A stretch of 8,993 nucleotides of DNA, taken from NCBI GenBank assembly GCA_035642125.1, contig DASQSZ010000011.1:1-8993 (forward strand). Reading direction: 5' to 3'. Shown here one piece after another: positions 1 to 5,342 of the stretch. Source of the stretch: CALAED01 sp937891035. Its GTDB lineage: Bacteria > Actinomycetota > Actinomycetes > Streptosporangiales > Streptosporangiaceae. The stretch's first letter is position 1. The number at the start of each line of letters is the position of its first letter. Under the pieces are notes generated by a model. That model worked only from the letters and a program-made list of their open reading frames with translations, searched no databases and was not told the DNA's origin. The position numbers were made by a program, and so were the translations under genes.

Positions 1-213
1 GACCGGCGGCCTCGGGTCGATCGTGATGGGTCTGACCGACCGTGCTGACGAGACTGCCGCTGGGGATACTCCCCTCCTGCTTGGATTATAACGACTCGGG
101 ACCGAACGGAGCGCGCAACACTTCTTCGTCACCGAGGGCAGATATCGGACAATTTATGCCAATTCCCCCGAACGCCGTTTGGATTCGCCGGGCTTAACGG
201 TCGTAGAACCCAT
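1..213. other. Left-edge region without a supported gene
   Basis: No convincing complete gene is seen here. A plus-strand frame is open from position 2 and stops with TAA at 89-91, ending in PLLLGL. It could be the last 29 codons of a gene starting to the left, but its final sense codon is TTA, which is rare in such GC-rich genomes, and I do not recognise the sequence. A perfect 5-bp inverted repeat, GGGGA-TAC-TCCCC, lies at 62-74. A perfect TATAAT reads on the minus strand at 90-85 without a clear -35 element. Past the stop of the minus-strand gene at 214, the arms CCGTT (175-179) and AACGG (196-200) could form a weak hairpin, but no T-run follows. Confidence 0.4.
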
Positions 214-612
214 TTAACGAGCGTCCGGGTCGCCGAAGGTGATCGAGCCGTGGATGTCGCGGGCCTGCACGACGGCGCCGTGGATCTGGGCGGACCCGCC
301 GATGACGTTGGTGACGTCGCCGCTCGCCGACCCGGCGTCCGCCAGCCACTGGCGCAGATCGGCGGCGAAGTCAGGGTCGAGGTCGGCCGCGGCGGCCAGC
401 GCGGCGGCGAGTTCGGTGATCTTGGCCGGATCATCCGGATGTCGTTCCAGCTCGGCGACCGCGCGCATCGGCCGTGATCGATCCCGGCCGCCGAACGCAC
501 GCCGCACCAACCCGGTCAGGGCCGTCCAGGTCTGTCTGCCCACCTCATTGACCGCGCCATCGAAGATCCTGGCCAAGACGGCGGCCAGCGCCGGTGCCGT
601 GAGCGGATCCAT
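214..612 (-). CDS. Small helical protein with C-terminal RHIM/BASS-like amyloid signalling motif
   Basis: This encodes a 132-residue cytoplasmic protein. Residues 1-95 look alpha-helical and Ala/Leu-rich; residues 60-90 resemble the acidic helical part (DPDFAADLRQWLAD) common in small actinobacterial proteins. After a short SGD linker, residues 99-126 form a Gly/Asn/Gln-patterned motif: TNVIGG, then IHGAVVQARDIHGSITF. The spacing N-x(2)-G, G-x-V-V-Q-A-x(2)-I-x-G matches what I know of RHIM-like bacterial amyloid signalling sequences (BASS3/PP type), which nucleate beta-solenoid amyloids and connect NLR-type sensors to effectors. The ATG at 612 is chosen because its A is also the last base of the preceding Uma2 stop (TGATG). 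No Shine-Dalgarno is visible, which suggests reinitiation after Uma2. A longer frame from 774 exists but overlaps Uma2 and has a poor Arg-rich composition. No NLR partner is visible in the window. Motif assignment is from memory of the family; function is inferred. Confidence 0.82.
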   Translation of the reverse strand: MDPLTAPALAAVLARIFDGAVNEVGRQTWTALTGLVRRAFGGRDRSRPMRAVAELERHPDDPAKITELAAALAAAADLDPDFAADLRQWLADAGSASGDVTNVIGGSAQIHGAVVQARDIHGSITFGDPDAR

Positions 613-1208
613 CAGTCGGTCAGCTTGCCCGTGTCGAGCGTCAGGTTCCACGGCTCGGGCAGCTCGATGGCCTTGCCGAGCGGGACCTCGTGCCGCAGCT
701 CGTAGCGCTCGGTCTGCGGGTTCGGCTTGGACAGCAGCCGCACGGTGCCGGCGAAGCAGTCGATCACCAGGCACAACGGCACCCCGGCCGCCGCGTATCC
801 CTTGAGCTTGACGTTGTGATCGTCGGCGGCGCTGCTCCTAGAGACCACTTCGACGACCAGAACGGTCGCGTCACCATGAATGTGGTCGTCTCCCCACATC
901 GGCGGCTCCTCAGGTGCGACCGTGAGGTCCGGTTTGTACCGATCGCGCTGGGCGCCAAGGAACAGCGAAATATTGCCTGACAGGGACCAACCGCGTTCAC
1001 CGACGACCGCCATGAGGAGCTTGATCAGGCGGAAGATGACCAATTCGTGGGACCACGTGGGCAAGGGACTCACCACGACCCGGTCAGCGATGATCTCGAC
1101 CCGGCTCTTGGGATCGCGCCCGCATAGATGCCGGTATATCTCTTCGAGTTCTTGCCGGGGGTCGTCGGCGGTCGGCGGAGTGGCGGATTGAGCGAGAGCT
1201 GTGGCCAT
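612..1208 (-). CDS. Uma2 family (DUF820) PD-(D/E)XK endonuclease-like protein
   Basis: This encodes 198 residues, the usual size for Uma2 proteins, which have a restriction-endonuclease-like fold. The visible family signature is, in order: VEIIADRVVVSP (37-48, with E38), a helix starting at H54, KPDLTVAPEE (92-101, putative metal ligand D94), VLVVEVVSRSS (116-126, putative catalytic E120), D130 followed by KLKGYAAAGVP (134-144, lysines 134/136), and LVID (147-150). All expected acidic and lysine positions are present, so the nuclease core looks intact, although substrate and cellular role are unknown for most Uma2 proteins. The ATG at 1208 is preferred because GGAGGG lies 12 bases upstream; an in-frame GTG at 1241 has no Shine-Dalgarno. 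The gene is divergent from the DUF255 gene and its stop overlaps the next start by one base, so the two genes are almost certainly cotranscribed and translationally coupled. Confidence 0.9.
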   Translation of the reverse strand: MATALAQSATPPTADDPRQELEEIYRHLCGRDPKSRVEIIADRVVVSPLPTWSHELVIFRLIKLLMAVVGERGWSLSGNISLFLGAQRDRYKPDLTVAPEEPPMWGDDHIHGDATVLVVEVVSRSSAADDHNVKLKGYAAAGVPLCLVIDCFAGTVRLLSKPNPQTERYELRHEVPLGKAIELPEPWNLTLDTGKLTD

Positions 1209-1231
1209 AGGGCCATCATTCCCTCCGAGGG
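1200..1231 (-). promoter_or_regulatory. Inverted repeats over the Shine-Dalgarno and start codon of the Uma2 gene
   Basis: On the minus strand the leader reads CCCTCGGAGGG (1231-1221), an 11-bp inverted repeat that contains the GGAGGG Shine-Dalgarno. It is followed by GGCCCTATGGCC, in which GGCC arms flank the ATG. Either fold could reduce translation of the nuclease. The hairpins are short (4-5 bp), so this is a suggestion only. I see no convincing -35/-10 pair for either divergent gene in 1242-1336; TANNNT-like hexamers overlap on both strands at 1262-1268 but lack good -35 partners. Confidence 0.25.
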
Positions 1232-1336
1232 TGGGGGGCACAACGTGTTTGGGTGGCGACTTAGCGTAGTGAACATTTGTGCGAATCGGCGCCCGAAAAC
1301 GTGGATGAGACCGTCGCGTGGGGCAGGATCGGAAGT

Positions 1337-3322
1337 ATGAACCGTCTCAAGGACGCGACCAGCCCGTATCTGCTCCAGCACGCCGACAACCCCGTCGACT
1401 GGTGGCCCTGGTCGCAGGAGGCGTTCGCCGAGGCGCGGCGCCGTAACGTGCCGATCCTGCTGAGCGTGGGCTACGCGGCCTGCCACTGGTGCCATGTCAT
1501 GGCCCACGAGTCCTTCGAAGACACCCAGACCGCGCAGCTCATGAACTCGTTGTTCGTGAACATCAAGGTCGACCGCGAGGAGCGGCCGGACGTGGACGCG
1601 GTCTACATGGAGGCCACCCAGGCGCTGACCGGCCAGGGGGGCTGGCCGATGACGGTGTTCATGACGCCGGAAGGCCATCCGTTCTACTGCGGCACCTACT
1701 TCCCGCGGTCGCACTTCCAGACCCTGGTGCGGGCGGTGCGCCGCGCGTGGGACGAGCAGCACGAAGACGTCGTGCAGCAGGGCCAGCAGGTCGTCGCCGC
1801 GCTCACCTCCCGCGCGCGGGAGCCGCGGCCGGCCGGCGAACCTCCGAGCCACGAGCAGCTGAACGCCGCGGCCGAGACGCTCAGGCGGGCCTACGACACG
1901 ACGCGCGGCGGCTTCGGCGGCGCGCCGAAGTTCCCGCCGTCGATGGTGCTTGAGTTCCTGCTCCGCCACCACGCCCGTACGGGCCAGGGCCTCGACATGG
2001 CGGCGCACACGATGCAGGCAATGGCGCGGGGCGGCATCTACGACCAGCTCGGCGGCGGGTTCGCCCGCTATTCGGTCGACGACCGGTGGGTCGTGCCGCA
2101 CTTCGAGAAGATGCTCTATGACAACGCGCTGCTCGCCCGCGTCTACGCGCACTGGTGGCGGGCGTCCGGCGACCCGCTAGGGCGGCGGATCGCGCTTGAG
2201 ACGTGCGACTGGATGCTGCGCGACCTGCGTACGGCCGAGGGCGGCCTGGCGTCGGCGCTGGACGCCGACAGCGAGGGCGAAGAGGGCAAGTACTACGTCT
2301 GGACTCCCGCCGAGTTGGCCGAGGTGCTCGGCGAGGCTGACGGGGCCGACGCCGCCACGATGTTCGAGGTGACCGCGGCGGGCACGTTCGAGCGCGGCGC
2401 GTCCGTGCTGCAACTGCCCGCCGACCCCGAGGACCCGGCTGCCTACCGGCGGATTCGCGCGGCGCTGCTGGCGGCGCGGGAGCGGCGGGTGCCACCCGGC
2501 CGCGACGACAAGGTGGTGGCCGCCTGGAACGGCCTGGCCATGGCGGCGCTGGCCGAGTGCGGCGCGCTCTTCGACCGGCCCGATCTGATCGAGGCGGCCG
2601 GTGCGGTCGCGCGCCTGATCGCCGACGTGCACACGTCGGCCGACCGGCTGGTACGAACCTCGCGCGACGGTGTGCCGGGCGACAACGTGGGCGTGCTCGA
2701 AGACTACGCGGACGTGGCCGAGGGCCTGCTCGCGCTGCACGCGGTGACGGGCGACCCGGCGCATGTGGCCACGGCCGGGCGGTTGCTCGACACCGTGCTC
2801 GACCGGTTCGCCGACGGTTCTGGAAGCTTTTACGACACCGCCGACGATGCCGAAGAACTGTTCCGCCGCCCGCAGGACCCGACCGACGCCGCCACTCCGT
2901 CGGGCGGGTTCGCCGCGGCCGGGGCGCTGCTTTCCTACTCAGCCCTGACCGGGTCGGCGCGGCACCGGGAGGCGGCGCTGTCCGCGCTCGCCCCGGCCGC
3001 CCTGCTGGCCGGGCAACACCCGAGGTTCGCCGGCTGGGGTCTCGCGGTGGCCGAGGCGGCCGCCGGCGGTCCGCTGGAGGTCGCCGTCGTAGGCCCGATC
3101 GACGACGACAGGACGCGCGCTCTGCATCGCGCCGCGCTGCTGACGACGGCGCCGGGCGCCGTCGTCACCGTCGGCGGCGCGAACGGCTCGCCCGGGGTGC
3201 CGCTGCTCGCGGGCCGCGGACTCGTCGACGGGGCGCCGGCGGCGTACGTCTGCCGCGACTTCGCCTGTCGCCTTCCGGTCACGACCCCAGAGGATTTGGC
3301 GCAAGAGCTCCGGACGGCATGA
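1337..3322 (+). CDS. yyaL: YyaL/DUF255 thioredoxin-domain protein with AGE-like barrel
   Basis: This encodes 661 residues, normal for the family (bacterial YyaL, animal SPATA20/SSP411). The N-terminus has the hallmark SPYLLQHADNPVDWWPW (9-25) and a thioredoxin-like fold with ACHWCHVM (CxxC at C49 and C52) followed by ESFED and a GGWPM segment. The middle carries the (alpha/alpha)6-barrel region shared with N-acylglucosamine 2-epimerases: GGFGGAPKFPPS (about 190-202), GGIYDQLGGGFARYSVDDRW (about 232-251), HFEKMLYDNALLARVY and ALDADSEGEEGKYYVW (about 307-322). The tail has YVCRDFACRLPV near residue 636, typical of full-length members. There is no signal peptide, so it should be cytosolic. The biochemical activity of the family is not established; a redox or epimerase-like role is inferred from the folds. 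The ATG at 1337 is preceded by AGGA at 1325-1328 with 8-base spacing; the open frame begins further upstream at 1277 but lacks family similarity there. It appears monocistronic. Confidence 0.97.
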   Translation: MNRLKDATSPYLLQHADNPVDWWPWSQEAFAEARRRNVPILLSVGYAACHWCHVMAHESFEDTQTAQLMNSLFVNIKVDREERPDVDAVYMEATQALTGQGGWPMTVFMTPEGHPFYCGTYFPRSHFQTLVRAVRRAWDEQHEDVVQQGQQVVAALTSRAREPRPAGEPPSHEQLNAAAETLRRAYDTTRGGFGGAPKFPPSMVLEFLLRHHARTGQGLDMAAHTMQAMARGGIYDQLGGGFARYSVDDRWVVPHFEKMLYDNALLARVYAHWWRASGDPLGRRIALETCDWMLRDLRTAEGGLASALDADSEGEEGKYYVWTPAELAEVLGEADGADAATMFEVTAAGTFERGASVLQLPADPEDPAAYRRIRAALLAARERRVPPGRDDKVVAAWNGLAMAALAECGALFDRPDLIEAAGAVARLIADVHTSADRLVRTSRDGVPGDNVGVLEDYADVAEGLLALHAVTGDPAHVATAGRLLDTVLDRFADGSGSFYDTADDAEELFRRPQDPTDAATPSGGFAAAGALLSYSALTGSARHREAALSALAPAALLAGQHPRFAGWGLAVAEAAAGGPLEVAVVGPIDDDRTRALHRAALLTTAPGAVVTVGGANGSPGVPLLAGRGLVDGAPAAYVCRDFACRLPVTTPEDLAQELRTA

Positions 3323-3525
3323 AATCGCAGGTCAACATGTGACTCGTCGCCATCTCGCTGGTATTTCGTCCCTGTTTGTCGCCAATTGCGGGTCAACGTC
3401 GTATGAGTAACGGGAACTCCGGTGCCTGGACTGTCGTCGCCTAAATAGGCCATAGTCGTCACAATGGTCGGCTCCGGCGGTGACCGGGGTGGTTGCAGGG
3501 TCGGGCGATACAAGGAGTGGATACT
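3323..3525. other. Intergenic region upstream of the NlpC/P60 gene
   Basis: This is about 200 bases of lower GC with no gene. An imperfect 10-bp direct repeat is present: GCAGGTCAAC at 3327-3336 and GCGGGTCAAC at 3388-3397. Promoter candidates lie at 3412-3456. No strong terminator is seen after the DUF255 gene. The ribosome binding site AAGGAG at 3512-3517 lies 8 bases before the GTG at 3526 and decides that start. Confidence 0.6.
3413..3456 (+). promoter_or_regulatory. Candidate promoters for the NlpC/P60 gene (ECF-like and housekeeping-like)
   Basis: GGAAC at 3413-3417 is followed after 17 bases by CGTC at 3435-3438. This fits the GGAAC-N16/17-CGTC/GTT pattern of actinobacterial ECF sigma factors of the SigE type, which often drive cell-envelope genes. 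Overlapping it, TGGACT (3427-3432) and CATAGT (3451-3456), 18 bases apart, match 4/6 positions each of the housekeeping -35 and -10. Either would give a leader of roughly 60-80 bases before the GTG at 3526. The match is by eye. Confidence 0.35.
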
Positions 3526-4707
3526 GTGCGCAGGCCGAGCCGCCGTGTGCTCCCGACGGTCATCGGTACCTCCCTCGCCGCGACCTTGGCGATCGACGTG
3601 GGAATCGCGCTGGAGCGATCCTCGCGACAGGCACCGGACCAGGTTCCCGCCAGCGAGTTCGTCGCCTCGGCGCAACATGTGAACCTGTCGGCGACCGCGG
3701 TCGCGCCGCTCGCCCAGCGGCTCAGCGCCGATCTGCTTGTCGCCTCCGCACAGACCTTGCCGCCCGCGCTCGTCGACCGGGTCCGCCGCGTTGATGGCGT
3801 GCGTGGCGTCGAGGTCATCGACGCGGCGCAGGCGCTCGTGGCGGGTAAACGCGTCGGGGTGGTCGGCGTCGACCCGTCCACCTTCCGCGCGTACACGCCA
3901 AAGCCGACGGCCGAGTCCGACGCGCTGTGGCGCAACATCTACGCGGGCGACGTCGCAGTGTCGTTCGTGTTCGGCTCAGACGGCGGGGTCAAGCTGGGCA
4001 GCATGGTGCCGGTCGGCGGCAGGCAGCGGCAGAGCCCGCTGCGGATCGGCGCGTACGCCACCATGGGGATGAGCCAGGTCGACGCCGTCGTTTCGCACGG
4101 CACGGCGCGTTCGTTCGGCATGCCGAGCGCCAACGCGCTCGTCATCAGCGCGCCCAAGGCCGACGCCGGCAAGCTGCGCAAGTCCCTGGCGAAGCTGTTG
4201 CCGAAGGATGCCAAGACGGCCGAGATCAACCCCGAGATACGGCTGCCGAGCCGGGGCGCCCCGGTGCCCGGGCGGTTGCCCAAGGGCCGGCTCGGCCAGG
4301 TGATGAGCGGGCAGCAGATCGCCGTCGCGATCCGGGCGGCCCAAGCCAAGCTCGGCGTGCCGTACGTCTGGGGCGGCGAGTCCGACGCCGAGGGCGGGTA
4401 CGACTGTTCCGGGCTGGTGCAGTACGCCTTCGCCCAGGCCGGGATCCGGATGCCGCGGGTCGCCGCCGACCAGGCGACCACCGGGTGGCGGATCCCCTTC
4501 GCGCAGGCCCGCCCCGGCGACCTGCTGATCTGGGCCAACGACCCGACGGCGCCCGGCTACATCTCCCACATCGCCATCTACATCGGCGGCGGCAAGATGG
4601 TGGTCGCGCCGCGTACCGGCGACGTGGTCAAGATCCAGCAGGTCTACTTCACCAACTTCCGGGGCGCCATTCGCGTTAACCCGCATGTCGCCGCCCGCGT
4701 GGCCTAG
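3526..4707 (+). CDS. Membrane-anchored NlpC/P60 (C40) peptidoglycan endopeptidase
   Basis: This encodes 393 residues. A short basic N-terminus (RRPSRR) precedes a hydrophobic segment at about 9-29, a signal peptide or signal anchor, so the rest is extracytoplasmic. Residues about 85-240 form an alpha/beta-looking region (VDGVRGVEVIDA, VVGVDPSTFRAYTP, VKLGSMVPVGG, DAVVSHGTARSFGMPSANAL) resembling the periplasmic core domain of FtsX/MacB-type ABC permeases. A linker rich in Pro/Gly/Arg (240-258) leads to the C-terminal NlpC/P60 domain (262-386): YVWGGESD, catalytic Cys294 in YDCSGLVQYAF, RPGDLLIW, and catalytic His348 in ISHIAIYIGGG. The usual third polar residue, 12 positions after the His, is Val360 here (KMVVAPRTGD). 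The family cleaves peptide stems of peptidoglycan (D-Glu-DAP bonds). The start is the GTG at 3526 with AAGGAG 8 bases upstream; an upstream TTG at 3493 lacks this. It converges on the TetR gene, 8 bases away. Confidence 0.94.
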   Translation: MRRPSRRVLPTVIGTSLAATLAIDVGIALERSSRQAPDQVPASEFVASAQHVNLSATAVAPLAQRLSADLLVASAQTLPPALVDRVRRVDGVRGVEVIDAAQALVAGKRVGVVGVDPSTFRAYTPKPTAESDALWRNIYAGDVAVSFVFGSDGGVKLGSMVPVGGRQRQSPLRIGAYATMGMSQVDAVVSHGTARSFGMPSANALVISAPKADAGKLRKSLAKLLPKDAKTAEINPEIRLPSRGAPVPGRLPKGRLGQVMSGQQIAVAIRAAQAKLGVPYVWGGESDAEGGYDCSGLVQYAFAQAGIRMPRVAADQATTGWRIPFAQARPGDLLIWANDPTAPGYISHIAIYIGGGKMVVAPRTGDVVKIQQVYFTNFRGAIRVNPHVAARVA

Positions 4708-4712
4708 GGCGG
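4691..4712. terminator. Hairpin between convergent genes, possible bidirectional terminator
   Basis: CCGCCC (4691-4696) and GGGCGG (4707-4712) form a perfect 6-bp GC stem with a 10-base loop. It overlaps the NlpC/P60 stop codon and sits just beyond the TetR stop, in an 8-base gap between convergent genes. There is no T-run on either strand, so intrinsic termination is only plausible; actinobacterial terminators often lack the T-run. Confidence 0.35.
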
Positions 4713-4715
4713 GTC

Positions 4716-5342
4716 TTAGAGTGGGCAGCCGGCGGCGAGGAAGGACATGGCCTCGTCGACCAGGCTCGGCAGGTCGAGGGTGCCGTCGCTGTTCGCCCAA
4801 GTGACGATCGACGCCTCGAGCGCCGCCGTCGTGGCCCAGGTGAAGACCCTGAGCTGGGGGTCGTCGGCCGGCCTCCCCGATCGCTCGGCGACCAGCTCGG
4901 TGAACATCGTCAGCGACTCTTGGTGCATCAGGTCGAAGCCGCGTGCGCGCAACGCGGGGACGGACAAGACGAGCTTGATGCGGGCGAGGATCTGCTCTTT
5001 GTCGTTGGCGTACATGCGGTTCAGCACTTCGCGGAACATCCCGCGGAGCGCCTCGATGGCGCTGAGCTCCGTCGGCTGAGCGCGGAAGACATCCGCCATG
5101 ATCGGGTCGTACTCGTCGGTGAGCACGCAGTCTTCCTTGGACGGAAAGTAACGAAAGAACGTGCTCGGCGATATCTCCGCCGCCGCGGCGATCTGCTCGA
5201 CCGTCGTCGCGTCGTACCCTTGCTCGGCGAAGAGCCGGAGGGCGTGGTCTTGAATCGCCCTCCGGGTCTTCAGCTTCTTGCGCTCGCGCAGCGGCAGGCG
5301 GTCGAAGGAACGGTCGAGCGAGTCAAGCGGAGAGGTGCTCAT
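4716..5342 (-). CDS. TetR/AcrR family transcriptional regulator
   Basis: This encodes a 208-residue protein of typical TetR length. The N-terminal DNA-binding domain spans about 22-72: RRAIQDHALRLFAEQGYDAT, then TTVEQIAAAAEISPSTFFRYF with the recognition helix at about 58-68 and PSKED closing the domain. The C-terminal helical ligand/dimer domain (78-208) is of the actinobacterial type that pairs with efflux pumps. The ATG at 5342 is chosen because GGAG lies 9 bases upstream and the protein then begins MSTSPLD; a longer frame to 5384 would run further into the exporter gene and adds no domain. The gene overlaps the end of the MFS gene by 20 bases on the same strand, so it is cotranscribed with it and most likely represses the exporter promoter until a drug-like ligand binds. 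The ligand cannot be predicted. Confidence 0.95.
   Translation of the reverse strand: MSTSPLDSLDRSFDRLPLRERKKLKTRRAIQDHALRLFAEQGYDATTVEQIAAAAEISPSTFFRYFPSKEDCVLTDEYDPIMADVFRAQPTELSAIEALRGMFREVLNRMYANDKEQILARIKLVLSVPALRARGFDLMHQESLTMFTELVAERSGRPADDPQLRVFTWATTAALEASIVTWANSDGTLDLPSLVDEAMSFLAAGCPL

Noticed and set aside
613..774. Upstream extension of the amyloid-motif protein to 774
   Set aside because: It would overlap the Uma2 coding region in another frame and adds an Arg/Ala-rich stretch unlike any domain; the TGATG coupling at 612 is a better start.
1070..2152. Long open frame antisense to the DUF255 and Uma2 genes
   Set aside because: Its product is rich in Arg, His, Ala and Pro with no family motif, and it lies opposite a gene with clear conserved motifs. 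Long antisense frames are expected in GC-rich DNA.
3323..3525. ydaO/c-di-AMP riboswitch upstream of the NlpC/P60 gene
   Set aside because: Such riboswitches often precede actinobacterial wall hydrolases, and GGGAAC is present, but I cannot find the GGTGAAT-type and other conserved blocks, and the leader after the likely promoter is too short.
3976..4800. Long minus-strand open frame antisense to the NlpC/P60 gene
   Set aside because: Low-complexity Gly/Arg/Pro/His composition, and the plus strand encodes an unmistakable NlpC/P60 domain there.
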